A DNA stretch of 64,000 nt from Larix kaempferi (Eukaryota > Streptophyta > Pinopsida > Pinales > Pinaceae), in assembly GCA_027924585.1 (NCBI GenBank), contig BSBM01000007.1, forward strand, positions 10,135,501 through 10,199,500. The letters run 5' to 3'. Positions within the stretch are counted from its first letter, which is position 1. Each line of letters begins with the position of its first letter. The notes beneath the pieces were generated by a model. It saw only the letters and a program-made list of their open reading frames with translations, did no database searches and had not been told where the DNA came from. Below are positions 10,533-22,334 of the stretch, piece after piece. A program made the translations under genes and the position numbers.

Positions 10533-11278
10533 TGTTAGCACTCAAATTGTGCTGGGTTTTGAAGAGCATTTTGGTGAAGAAAAGGGAGTTGCATGATCAT
10601 AAAAATTTCCAAAAGAATCCAAACTCTCAAGTCATATCCCCCAGAAGTGGAAAATCAGAGCATAGCATAGTATATGTAGCCAAAGGAGAAAATATTGGGA
10701 AAAATCTAAAGTTGCATGGTAACTAGAGGTCCGACAGCAGGCTAATGAGCCAGTAGCACGCAGAGGCATGCGTAGATGGCTCATATTAAATAACCCAAAG
10801 ACCTATGGCCATGAGCCCTTGGCGCCAAGTCGAATTGGAAATGTTATAGGCGCAGATGAAGTGTTAACCAGTAGGAAAATTCCTAAAGCGATCAACGGTA
10901 GAGATCACCGGGAGCAAAGATCTATGGTGAAAAAGTGATGCTGCTAATATACCATGCACGAAAAAAGATTGCATTCCAAATCACCGTGATTTGGTTAAGC
11001 GTCGCACTCCTTTCATGGATCTAACGAAGGTAGATCAATGGTCTAGAACAATGGCGGTGATTTTAATCACTGACACATTAAGCACGCCAAAAATCGCCGC
11101 GGTCGGTGAAGGTGAATCATCTGACGGTCAAGATTGGGGTTGTGTGATATTAAACTGAAGGCCATGATTACATTGGAAGGTAAAGCGGGAAGATCTACAG
11201 TTGAAGGTAGCCATGAGAGATGGACGGTTGACATGGACCCGTCGCAATCGTACTTGCAAGCGTGATATGGAAAAATCT

Positions 11279-11289
11279 ATATTATAAAA
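11279..11289 (+). promoter_or_regulatory. TATA-like box upstream of A's LTR ORF
   Basis: ATATTATAAAA lies about 170 bp before the ORF's first ATG. It is separate from the genomic-RNA TATA, which lies 3' of the ORF, so a private promoter for the ORF is plausible but unproven. Confidence 0.35.
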
Positions 11290-11458
11290 TGACTCTCCTG
11301 CATGAATGTCCACATCCTATCTACCCAGTGCACGTTGGAGAGCGAAGAAGGTGAATCTTGTAGAGTAGACCGGCCAACCGGGAGACCAACAGGTTGTCTA
11401 GTTGTCAGTTGACCAAGTAGGCCTTTGTCCCTTTTCTATTCACAACTAGATATTTAAA

Positions 11459-14400
11459 ATGGCTGATATAGTAGACCCCCCTATTACCGAAGGTCTGATA
11501 ATCAGTTCCCTGTTGGAGGACAAGGATAGTGACATATACGACACCATACTCATCAATAGATCTCTGGATATGGCCAAGGAGAGATTGGAGGTTATAAGGG
11601 CTAGACAAGTGGACATCCACAAAGTTTATCAGTCATTTTTCCATTGTTTTACCACCACCCAAACCCCCAGTTGCCTTGAATTCATAGAATGGTGCACCAA
11701 CAATTATGCCCCAGGGCAGAGGGCAGTCTTCGATGCCTCAGGCTCCAAAATCCTTTGCCACGTGAAAGCCCCAGTTGTTAGAAAGGCCCTAGCTATTCCC
11801 CTAAATTTCATTCATAGAGCTCATGGGTATCAAATGGAAACCCTGATTTAGTAATTCCTCCAGGCCCCAAATGAACTCAAGCAAATATTTTTCCAGGACT
11901 CCTTGTTACCAAATGCATATTTTCCTAGCTCACCTTTCCTTGACGAGGCCAATTCTTTCAGAGAAGAGTCTAAATGTGTGATTTCCATGATAGCCTAGTT
12001 TTTGGGGTTAGATAGTGACCAGTACATCACAGAGTCATTAATCAGTCTGATGTTTGTCTTGAGCACTTGTCCAATAGATCCAACCGACCAAAAATCACTT
12101 ATCCAGACTGCATGCCTAATATTTGATGATGCCCTAGCCGAAAGTATTCACTCCCAACTGGTCGAATTCCCCAAAACTAGAGTCTTTAGGTTCGAGTCCT
12201 ATCTACTAAAAATGTTCTTAACAACCGTCGAAGAAAAATTGCAAATACCAGAGCTGGAAATTACAAAGGAGATGTATTCAGACTACTTGGTTTTCATGAA
12301 TGATTTGATGGCAAAGATTTATCACATCTTTTTCCAGAAGGAATTTCCTAGGGTACTCCCAGAGATGAAGGATTTACTGCAGTCCTCTATGGGGAAAGGG
12401 ATTGGAGATTGGTTTTGGATGAAACATGGGACAATAATTAGAGTGTATTCTTTTTCACACCCACCATATGTAATCCCTACCTTTTTAACACCCAGGTTGT
12501 TCAATTTAGAATTCATAAGGAATAAACTGAAAGCTGAGTGTGAACACTTTATAGATAACAAGAAGTCCTCTGATATATCTTTCCCATGGGTAGTAGGTTC
12601 TTTCATGCTTAAACATAAGAAAAGCCTCTTAGGGATTAAAGGGATAATGAGAGACTTGGGACTCCCTTCTAAAGATTCAATGAATTATGACCCACATCAT
12701 ATAATCTCTGAAAGGAGGGAAGCTGGTAGGAAGGGGTATGACCACTTCGAGATGTGTGGCATGCCTGAGAGAGCAAATTGGATAGAATATATTGATCAGG
12801 AGCACATGGACGTCGATCCCTCAAAGACCTCTCAAGCTCTAAATTTCCTTTTTCAGGGAGGTACATCCTCACCACCTAGATCACCCAATAAATCCCCAAC
12901 AGGGTCAGCAAATTTACCCCTTGTCACCATTCTAAGCAAACCCAACAGTTCAATGGTTAGCAACCCTATGGATGTAGACAGTGACCCTAAAAGAGCCTCA
13001 AAGAGGCAAAAGGTAGAGGATGATGAGAAGCAGGTAGTAAATATCCAAGAAGAAAAGCCTTAGAAGAAGCATATCAAGTTTCAAATGCCCCCTTATGAAG
13101 TGAAATAACATGTATTTGGAAAACCACCCAAAGGACCTACATCATCTAGTACAAGTAGGACCAAGCTGTTGGAGGGATATGAAGAAAATCTTGATAACCT
13201 AGAAGAAGAAGCAAAAATTTACTTTGAGGTAAGGAAAATATCCAAGAAAGAAGTGGCCCTAGTTTCCAGCAGGAACGTAGCTCAGAACACATTGAGCCTT
13301 GCTCTAGCCACCAAATACAAGGCTACTGAGATGAAATTCAACCTAGAAGACATCCCTATCACTGATATAATCAACCTACACAAGGAAACAGGTGATGTCA
13401 TTTATAATAGGCTGCTGAGGCTTGCCTTAGAGCTATAAAAAGTGCAGACAAATAAGTCCAAGGTTCAGCACCAGTTGAAGCTAAAAAAAGCATAAAATAA
13501 GTCTCTAAAGGAATAGATGAAGAAGCATCAAACATAGCTGGTAACCAATGAGACCGAAGAAGATAAAAGGAAGAACATCCAAGAACTACTGAACGAAAAA
13601 GAACAATAGATCATGACTTTAAAGAAGAAGTTAAAGATCTCGCCTGCTCAATTTGCTAGTACCCGTGAGATAGCAAAGCTGGAGGAAGAGAAAGAGAAGG
13701 TGAAGGGGGAACTATTGGACTGTAAATCCCAATTGGTGGAGATTATAGAAAAACAAAAGAAGATGCGGTCTGATATGACCCTTGTAGTAGGTAGTGAAGA
13801 ATCATGGAAGACCCAGTTTGAAGAGTTGGAAAAGAAAGTAAAGGAAGGGAAAAGGAAATGGAACAGGATGTCACAGATCTGATTGCAGCCGAAGATTTCT
13901 CCTTGGTAGGGAAAATAGCTAATGCCAGCTTGGAAGATGTTGAGTTACTCTGATTAAAGAAGAAAGTTTCCAACTTGAAAGCTCTAAAGGATGATGCAAA
14001 GAGCAAAAGGGAGGCTTTGGAAACCAAGTACCACGAAATGCAGGTGGATCTCGACAATTTAAAGGAGCAAGTGATCAGGCAGAAAGTGCTACAAGAAACT
14101 AGGAAAATCATCTAGGATGATGTTATAAAACAAGCTGAAGACCTAAGATATTACCTTAATTTTATAATGGATAAGGAGACTATAGCGAATTTTTCCATAC
14201 AAGCTGTAACGGTGCTAAATGAAAGTCTTAATAAAAAGCCTTCAGTGTATGCTAAAAACGTAGTAGAATTCTTAAATGATTTATCAAAAGAGCACGCTGA
14301 TGATGCAGGCATCAAGGATAGGGTGAACACCATCATATGGAACAAAAGATTAATTAACAAACATGAACTGGTGAAGTTCACCTAATCAGGGATTGACAAT

Positions 14401-14750
14401 TTTTTGTAGATCAGCTAAAGATGTTCAAAGAAGAATTTGATCCTTTATTCAAGAAGGACCTTCCTGCGTTCTGGGGAGGGAAGGGAAATATGTTTTCATA
14501 GGAAGAGTATAAAACCAAGTTGTGTAATTGCAGGATGAACTAGGATGACTTTGAAGGGATGGATCGGCCCCTGAGTGGCCAGTTGATAGCTCAGAAATTG
14601 ACAAGAGAGTTCGAGTTAGCCTCGACTTTCAGGGGAGCCACAAGATTGCATACCGGATACTCTTACAAGGAGCATACTGAGTTAAGAGTACTACTTAAGG
14701 AGCTCGCCACCATGGATTTACCTTCAAATGACTAGTGGAAACTAATCGAG
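11459..14750 (+). pseudogene. Large ORF inside element A's 3' LTR, unknown protein
   Basis: About 1,100 codons, starting ATG 11459. Frame 2 runs to about 13860, where a one-base shift moves it to frame 1. Stops lie at 11849, 11852, 11996, 13061, 13106, 13436 and several later, nearly all CAG/CAA-compatible. Residues 1-130 and about 180-530 form a globular, Trp/Phe-containing region with no catalytic motif I recognise. A Pro/Ser linker with MDVDSDPKRASKRQK (NLS-like) follows, then a block around KFNLEDIP. Next is a Lys/Glu-rich coiled coil (about 13440-14110), then a helical C-terminal domain. The longest intact stretch is 12002-13063. It is not Gag, protease, RT, integrase or a known env-like protein to my eye. 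The TE-encoded assignment rests on its position between the LTR start and the genomic promoter. Confidence 0.65.
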
Positions 14751-15071
14751 AAGTACGGTAAAAATAAGTTAAAAACAAAAACATGAAGGGCTCAAAGGGT
14801 ATCGGCGAAGCACTCTGCCAAAGGAAGCATTCAACGAGAAATGGAAACAGCAAGCTGGAGTTGTTAATTTTCTGTTTTGTTTTTTGTTCAAGTAGTTGGT
14901 CACATAGTAAAATAGGCCAGTAAATGTAAAAAAGCAGCTAGGCCTATACTGCCTATGTCTGTTTTGAAGTTGTAATAGCGAATACGCCTTGATTAGCTGT
15001 CGATTAGGTGTCCAGTAAATTGCAACTATTTTTTGTCAGGAAAGAGCCGATCCTAGAGCTTGAAGGGCATC
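14751..15071 (+). other. A 3' LTR between the LTR ORF and B
   Basis: Non-coding. Contains the U3 core leading to the inverted repeat (15048-15062, here with two changed bases). The 5' LTR copy lacks about 150 bp of it. B interrupts it a few bases before the TATA. Confidence 0.6.
15067..15071 (+). repeat. Target-site duplication, left copy, element B
   Basis: GCATC here and ACATC at 30752-30756 flank B; one G/A mismatch. The uninterrupted site is visible in A's 5' LTR at about 7302-7306. Confidence 0.75.
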
Positions 15072-16046
15072 TGTTAACACCTGATTTTAACACCTCATAA
15101 ATATCAAGTGTGAAAGGAATAAGGTTGGAGAAACACACCTAATAAATGCTTGAATCCCCAGTCTTCCTCCATGGTTGAGGGCCAGAATAGGGAAAATTAA
15201 TATATAAAGGGTTAAGAAGGAATGCCCCATAAGAAATTTCAATAAGAAGTATGTGAAGGAGCCTTCTAAGCGAATAAATAACCCCAAATTCCTAAGTTCG
15301 ACAGCTTAAAGCATTTCAAGGACTAAGTCTCGGCAAGAGAACCACGGTAGATGCAAAGTGAACCCAGATCCATGGTCCAAGATTCATCTCGTCGAGAAGC
15401 TACGCGATGGATAATTAAAAAGGTGGTAGCGACGAATGATACCACCAGACATATGGCAGCCGGAGGGCTTGTCACGGGAAGAAAAGCAGTAAACAAAACC
15501 ACCACAAAGGCGCAAGATACCAGGGTGGTAGAGGCATAAATGAATCCACGGTGCGAAGAATGGGTAGCCTAGATTGACTATGCGGAGATGAAGGAAGATG
15601 CACGAAAGAACGGACAGTGGGACCCATCGTCGGGGAAAGGTTGAACAATAAATGTGTTGCTCATCTCCACCGTAGATACAAAGTGAAGCAAGATCCATGG
15701 TCCAATATTAATCTCGTCGAGAAGTAGCATGATAGATACCTAAGAAGGTGGTCTCGATGGATAAAACCGTTGGACATGTGTCAACGCCACAGGTGATCAT
15801 GGAGAAGGGAAGTGGTATCTAAAACCCCTCTGGGAAAACATCGATGATGCTCCATGGACACGTGGGAACAGTGGAATGATGTAGAGTGGGTCCTACCTGG
15901 GGTCCGACATAGGATAGGCATAAAAGTACCATCAGAAAATTAAATAAAGGGTCTAGATCCGACAATCGAAAATCACACGTGAAAAATCAGCGGCCAGGAT
16001 CATCGGACAAGTGGCGGATAAGACCGATGGTTAAGTAAAGAAGATT

Positions 16047-16056
16047 TATATATAAA
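16047..16056 (+). promoter_or_regulatory. TATA-like box upstream of B's LTR ORF (5' LTR)
   Basis: TATATATAAA, preserved in the 3' LTR at 27976-27985. It lies 5' of the LTR ORF and about 2 kb before the genomic-RNA TATA. Confidence 0.45.
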
Positions 16057-16199
16057 ACACTTAGCGGGTGTTGTAGACATTTGTCTGTTTGGAAAACTGT
16101 CAAAGTCCGGAAGCTTCTCGGTGAGTGGCAAACGGCGAGGGCGATGGGGGTTTCGATAGAATCATTTCAGAGGACTTGTTGGCAACAGGTAGGCCCTTC

Positions 16200-17745
16200 C
16201 GACTGAGACTTGTCAGTAAAGTAGATAATTAAGTAGAATCATAAAAGAAGGTTCTGCCTTGAGCACAAGTAGAGTTAGGAATGCCATGGCAGATAGGGAT
16301 AGTAATATCTCTAAATGCAGTTACCTGACTTCCCGTGATTGACCCTTTTCGAGTCCTATCTGAACGGAAAGGGTTTTTTCCAGAAAAGTGATGTTCTAAC
16401 ACTGGTACAGGAGTTCGATGGCTAGTCGCCAGGAAGTTGGATCGAAACGAGAAAGTTGTGTGGTCGTTCCCTAATAGGGAAGTCTCCGGTCGTGCCCTAA
16501 TAGGGAAGTCTCCGGAAGATCCTGTATTAGTTTCAGCCCGGGCTATAATGGCCTGCAAAGAAGCTATCCTTCAAGACCTCGGCTTTGTGGGCCCGGACGT
16601 CATCTCAGGAATAACAGTGGCTGCCTTGTTTTTCCGAAGTTCGTCCAAAGGTCGTTGGGCCTTTGTAATTCCTCACCACGGGCCCAACCTGGGCATTAGG
16701 GATAATTTCCATGACTTCTTGAGCATCCAAAGTAGCAGTTGAAATGTCCGAAAACATAGGTGGTTCGAGATTAAACCCCAATATGGGAGAATTTCTAGCT
16801 AAAGGTATCCTTCCACAGGTAACATTTTTCCCTAGTATTAATAGCTTCTGGCCCAGTTTCCGGATAAAGGGGAAGGGTTGGAACAAGTAGGTGGAGAAGA
16901 TCTACATCCCAACCTTACTAAGATGAAGACTAAAGTTTTCAAAGGGTTATATGCATCACAAAGGTGCTGGATGCTTATGACTGAGAAGTTGGTAAACAGG
17001 AGGAGACTAGAGAAAGTTTGTAAAGGAGAAGTGAAAAGGGAAAAAGTCCCTTACGTAGATTGGAGGTCGGCTGGGAAGATGATAGAGGTAATGTGACCCA
17101 TGTCTTTCAGAGCATGTGGGAAAGCATGAGATTAAGTGTTGTCACACGAGAGATGTTAGAAGGAAGAACCCGCAAAGACGAGTGATATGCTAGAGGATTA
17201 CCGGTATGATGGAAGGCACTTTTTGCAGCATCATTGGCTATGCCATCTATCTGGGGCGACGTCACTGAGCATGCGGAAGCTGTCATCATCATCACAGTAG
17301 TTATGGATAAGGTTTTGACATATTTTATCTATAGTTGGTACAACAAAAAGATAGTGCACCTGAAAGTTCGACCATCTTCTTGGTTACTATTGGCTCATGG
17401 AGAAAAGGCAGAAAGGTGAGGTGGTATTCATGCCAGAACAAGTGTGGGATGAGATGGAAGAAAATTCTACTCCTCCACCTCTTATAGTATTTGACCTCAT
17501 AGAATCCAGTTCTGCCAACGAAGATGAGTAGCCTGATGGATGACAAGTGTCCAAAGAAAACCAGCAAAGAAAGAAGAAGGAGAAACACGAAATCAAGTAG
17601 AGCGGTCAACCGGGTGCAGAAATAGTTCATGATTTCGTACTCTCCACTAAGGAAGCAACACCTATCCTTCCAAAGGGCGCATCAAAGGCAGACGGCTCAT
17701 TGAAAGTGGAAGATTTGTTTGACTCACAAGGTCATTCGTGAATCC
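16200..17745 (+). pseudogene. Decayed ORF inside B's 5' LTR, unknown protein
   Basis: Coding character is clear in consecutive pieces joined by frameshifts. Frame 16437-16742 holds an ARAIMACKEAILQDLGF stretch and SSSKGRWAFVIPHHGP. Another frame to about 16885 includes INSFWPSFRIKGKGW. Frame 16878-17096 is basic and includes a YASQRCWMLMTEKL stretch. A C-terminal acidic/basic tail (about 17400-17745) includes MPEQVWDEMEENS. The same pieces occur in the 3' LTR. I recognise no domain, and I see no clear similarity to A's LTR ORF beyond position and overall style. Original length was perhaps 450 residues. Confidence 0.5.
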
Positions 17746-18037
17746 AAGGTTAAAACAATCCTCTATCTATAATATTCTGTTCCTTATCTTAATCAGTCTG
17801 CTTGAGACATGACTCATATGTGATATTTTTTGAGGCGGCTAAATGGATAGCCAGCTGGAGGTTTTATACTTACTATGTTTACTTTACTATGATGTCAAAT
17901 TCCATTCAGTAATAATACCGACAAATGTAAAAAATAGTTAGGATGGCTCTACCTATGTTTTGTTTGAAAACAGTTACGACAAACCAATTTTTGATGAGAT
18001 GGCATATGGTTGTAACTGTTTTCTGTTTTGAAGGAGC

Positions 18038-18073
18038 CGAGCCTAGAGCTCGAAGATATCTATATATACATTT
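18038..18073 (+). promoter_or_regulatory. Core promoter of B's 5' LTR: inverted repeat plus TATA
   Basis: CGAGCCTAGAGCTCG (18038-18052) then CTATATATACATTTG. Same arrangement as in A. Probably drives the genomic RNA. Confidence 0.6.
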
Positions 18074-18851
18074 GTAATCGAAGGCACAAGGGTTGGAAAT
18101 ATTATGAAAAATCTATTTTTGTTTTGATGATTAGTTTGTAAGACTTTTTCTTTGAGTGGTTTAATAGAAATTGCAAAGTTGAAGCCTGCGTTTTGACAAG
18201 GATTCTTGTGTAATCAGTCTGGTTGTCTGTACCTTTCTTTTCCCATGTGCAAATGTGTTTTCTCTCTTTGTTATTCCATTATGTATTATTTCCTTCATGC
18301 TTGGATTAGGGTAACAATTAAGTAGAATTCATAGAGATTATGCTCTGCATAGCTCATTCCAAGTATTTCACCAAATATATTCTGCTAAAGTTGATGTAAG
18401 ATTCATCCTTGTTAGATGCCTTACATTGATGGATTGTTTCTTTTCACTTCTATTCCACAAATTAAAGCTCTTTTACTACTAGCTGCTTGCTACTTCATCC
18501 TTGTGAATGCATTTGCAGAATCTTTGTGAATATTGCTTTCAGAACTTGTTAAATGTGACTCCATCGCCCAAATGAAATTCATGCATTTTCAACCAAATAA
18601 TTCTTGAATCCTTTTCGTTCCTAAACATAAATCTGATCTTCTGTATAATTGTTGTAATTGAATATCTTAGCCATGAATGCTGGTGTTCCTTTTTCATCAT
18701 TGACAATATTGATTATTCCAGTCCTTTCATGAGATCGTAGAGAGAGCCCTCTCTGTTTATGTTTGATCAAAAGCGTAAACCAAAGATCGGTTAGGAGTTA
18801 CCCGAGATTACCCTCTTTCAGCCTTCGGGGTCAGTTTTGGTGTTAACAAAT

Positions 18852-18869
18852 TGGCATCGTTGCCGGGGA
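18852..18869 (+). promoter_or_regulatory. Element B primer-binding site, tRNA-Asp type
   Basis: TGGCATCGTTGCCGGGGA, 16 of 18 matches to the Athila/Tat tRNA-Asp PBS, three bases after the LTR end. The mismatched GC-to-AT positions fit deamination. Confidence 0.85.
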
Positions 18870-19094
18870 AGAGATTGTTTTACAATCCCTGGGAGAACGA
18901 TATATACATTTGAATTTCAAAGAATAAGAGAAATCCTTGTGGGAAAATAGAGGTTTCTGCAGTTTCAAGAAGGTTGAAGAATTTTTCCCTAGTGACTCCA
19001 CTTACAAATATCAGACAATTCAAGAAGACTCCACTGGAGAAAGATCAGTACACCAAAGCATACTACTGAGCAAATTCCAAAAGGAATCCTGGCC

Positions 19095-20290
19095 TTGAGA
19101 AAGATTCATACGAGAGGTAACCCTTTCCCTGAAATCCTGTTAGGAGTGGATAACCCTGAAAGTATACTCAGACGAAAAACTGTGAAAGATCGGGCTAGTG
19201 CTCCTAGCATTAAGACTATTTTTTTTCTAGAAGGTGCATCTATTTTTCAAGAATTGGATATAGAGATTGATATTAGTAAACCTTTGTCAAGAACAAAATC
19301 TGAGTCATACCTAAGCCTAGGAGGAGAACCTCTGAATAATTTTGAATCTTACCTTTAGATCCTGTGTGGCTTGATTCTAAGAATCTTGCAAAATTTGAAG
19401 GCGATAAACCCAATTCTCAGACCCTCGAAACCCTCGCTGCAATCCCAGCCAGTGATCCTACTCAGAATATTCCCGTACAAACTCTGAATCCACCTAGACC
19501 CATGGCTTCCAGATATGCGCCTTTGGTCCTGCCTACTGCCTTGAATGACCTCCCTCAGAATTACACCCAGAGAATTGTCTCTTATAATGGAGAAGGAGAC
19601 TAGTCAACCAAACAGCATGTTGATAGATTTGAAGATTTTTTAGACCTAGAGGAAGTGGAACACAATGATGCTAAAATGAGATTGTTTGCTCAAATCCTGT
19701 TTGGAGAACCTAAGAAATGGTTCAAACAGCTACCTAATGCATCCATAGCGGATTTTGCAGCTTTTAAAGTATTGTTTCTGGAAAGATGGGAAACCATGGG
19801 CAATCCTGCTATAGTCTTGTCCCAGTACAATCATTTAAAGAAAGGCGGGTTTGAATCAGTCCATGAGTTTTCTGCCAGATTCATGAAATCCTACAATTCT
19901 ATTCCCAATGATCTAAAACCTTCGGTAGGTGCTGCAAAGCTCCACTATGTAGATGCCTTTGATGGAGACTTCTCGTGCACATTGAGAGAAAGAAAATTTG
20001 CCTCGTTGCCTGCTATGCTGAAAGACGCTTTGGAGGTTGATGCCAACATGATGGCTTCTGGGAAAATGAAGGGAAAAACTAAAGCAGATAAGAAGAAGCA
20101 AGAAAACCAAGCCTCTTCTAGTGATGCTAAATTCGATACCATGATGAGAACTATGGAGAAATTGTTGGATAGGTTAGCCACAGAGAATAAGCCTCCTGCT
20201 AGGGAACAACCTGCAAATCAGGTAAGGAACCCTAATTTTAGAAGGCCACCCTTCCATGAAATCCAAGAAACCAAGAAGATCATTAGATAA
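19095..20290 (+). pseudogene. Element B Gag
   Basis: The N-terminal piece is in one frame (19095-19358), shifts by one base near 19350, and continues 19352-20290. An in-frame TAG at 19601-19603 fits CAG. The capsid domain covers roughly 19500-20050: a proline-rich lead-in, LPQNYTQRIVSYNGEGD, PKKWFKQLPNAS, and SVHEFSARFMKSYNSIP. A Lys-rich segment and coiled region (about 20060-20200) follow. No CCHC knuckle is evident. The true start codon is unclear; 19095 is only where the open frame begins. Gag assembles the cytoplasmic particle. Confidence 0.8.
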
Positions 20291-21482
20291 GACCTCCTTT
20301 TCCTGAGAATTTGTTAGACGAAGAAGGACCTGAAAACCCTGCTGCTCACCAGATACAACTCTTTGATACCCTTGAACACATAGTCCATTTGACTGAAAAG
20401 GAGCACGATTTTTTCACCAAGGGGAATGCTGATAAGGCCACAGAGTTGGATTCTGAACAATATCAAATGGGTTACATGAATGATGTGGACGACATCCAGA
20501 GAAAAATGAGGTTAAGATACAAAGAAATACCAATAACTGAAGGGCAGTCTGCCCAGATTCAGCCCCCTAAGACTCAACAGAATACAGATAAACTGAAGGG
20601 GAAACAACCAGTGGATCTGGTACAGAAAGTCTCAGAAGATGGAGGGTAGAATTCTAAAGAGGGTAGGAAACTAGAATTAACTGAAGCAGGGAAGTTAGCA
20701 TCAACATTAAGCTTGAAGGCTAAACTGTCTAAGGTAAAGATATTTATCTCCCTGAATGAACTATTGAGAATTAATGAATATAGGGAAGAGATAAATAGCC
20801 TAGTAAAGGGGTAGGCTGGAAATACACAAGATATGTTGGAAGTGACGGATGATGCCCCCACTATAATATTTGGTTCCAAAATGGAAGAACCCGATGATGA
20901 AGAAGTCCCTCCCTTCTATTTGAGCCTGAGTATCCACAATAAGTTATTACACAATGCCTTGATAGATTTGGGAGCTTTGCATAACTTGATGCCAAAGTCG
21001 GTAGTAGACTTATTAGGGTTAGAGGTCACTAGACCCTACAAAGATGTATATTCTTTTGATTCCAGAAGGGTACCCTGTTTGGGGATGATTAAAGACGTGG
21101 TGGTAACCCTCTCCCATATTCTAGCAAAGAGCATCATGATGGACATAGTGGTAGCTGATCTACCTGCTAAGTTTGGGATGTTGTTATCAAGATCCTAGGT
21201 AAAGAAGCTAAAGGGAACCATGTAGATGGATTTATTTTAAGCTACTATACCACTGTTCAGAAGCAATAGGAAGTTATATAGAGAAAAAAGGATGGCTTAT
21301 GTAGTCAGCAGTGATGACAAGCCTGAGAATCACCCTATATTCGCTGTGGACACAGACATGGGTTCCTCCATCCTTTTCAATGATGGTCCACATGATGATC
21401 CAAGATGCCCATTTTTTCATGAAGTAGAGGAAGACAAAGAGTTTGTAGCAAGGCATGAGGCATCAGAGAGGTAAAAAATGAA
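20291..21482 (+). pseudogene. Element B Gag tail and aspartic protease
   Basis: Frame 1 after a shift near 20290. A linker region (20311-20649, stop TAG 20647) with Glu/Gln-rich sequence precedes the protease (20833-21198). The active site reads LIDLGALHNLMP where LIDSGASHNLMP is usual for this family, so both Ser are Leu (TCA to TTA, C to T twice). Downstream VVADLPAKFGMLLSRS is the conserved C-terminal protease motif (normally LLGRS). The TAG right after it and others through 21476 interrupt the way to the RNase H domain. Confidence 0.8.
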
Positions 21483-22334
21483 GAAGGATTGTGGAAAATG
21501 TACTTTGATGGTTCATTAAGAAAAAATGGAGTTGGGGCTGGGGTTTGGATCATACCTCCAGACCAAGAATCTAGGGCCTTATCCTATAAATTGACTTTTG
21601 AATGCACAAACAATGTGGCTGAATATGAAGCTCTACTATTAGGACTGAGAGCTCTGAAATATCTGGGAGCCAGGAGAGTACACATATTTGGAGATTCAGA
21701 ACTGTTGGTGAATCAGGTGAACGATAGTTATCAGGCGAAGCATGCTAGAATCAGGGCCTATAGAAATGAAGTTTGGGACATGTTTGGAACTTCCTTCGAC
21801 GAACATAAGATCTGGGAAATCCCAAGATGTGACAATCAAGTAGATGACTGCTTGGCCACTACTACAGGTGGTTTTAAAACACCCATTTTTTCCCAAGAAA
21901 AATATGAGGTCGAAGTGGTAAACAGACCATCCATCCCAAACAATTCCAAGTATTGGCAAGTGTTTGAAGATGACCTACAAATTAGAAGTTTTTTAGAACT
22001 GTCTCATGAGTTTTTTAATGTTCAGATCGATATAGAGAATGAGAATGTAGAAGGTATAGTGGACCAAGAGCATTCAGACAGCGAAGAGAATGGCAATAGG
22101 GGTTGGAGGAACACTCTAGGAGGCAAAGACATTGTTCAGTTAAAAAACAACTATATTCCCAAAGGACTTATACCTCTAGAAAATCTCTTTGGCCAAAACA
22201 ATGTGGCAAAGAATCCGAAATTTGAACCTCCCAAGGATACAGTAGAAGATCAGAATTTGGGTTATGTTGGGGAACCTCGGATGGTAAAGTTGTCTAAAAA
22301 ATTGGAGACCAGGTGGAAAAAAGCAGTATGTTGA
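21483..22334 (+). pseudogene. Element B additional RNase H (archaeal-type), upstream of RT
   Basis: One open frame (about 280 residues) in frame 0. The RNase H fold carries all four acidic residues: MYFDGS (Asp), NNVAEYEALL (Glu), GDSELLVNQV (Asp) and NQVDDCLA (Asp). The motifs TNNVAEYEAL and DSELLVNQV are those of the extra RNase H known from plant Tat elements (aRNH), not the RT-linked one. The rest is a linker to RT with YWQVFEDDLQIRSFLE and IPKGLIPLENLF. The gene order here is protease, aRNH, RT. This is the best preserved domain of B. It would degrade RNA in RNA:DNA hybrids during reverse transcription. Confidence 0.85.

Larger units (their letters stand above)
15072..18848 (+). mobile_element. 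Element B 5' LTR (3,777 bp)
   Basis: Starts TGTTAACACCTG, ends GGTGTTAACA, so the termini are inverted repeats. The order is about 970 bp upstream region, a TATA-like box, a decayed ORF, the core promoter (18038-18073), then R and U5. From the core promoter onward it resembles A's LTR, including GGATTCTTGTGTAAT and the AAATTGGC junction. Confidence 0.9.

Noticed and set aside
13265-13330. Segments missing from A's 5' LTR (this one and about 14740-14890) considered as introns
   Set aside because: The missing sequences lack clear GT...AG borders and are simply absent from one LTR copy; deletion is the simpler reading.
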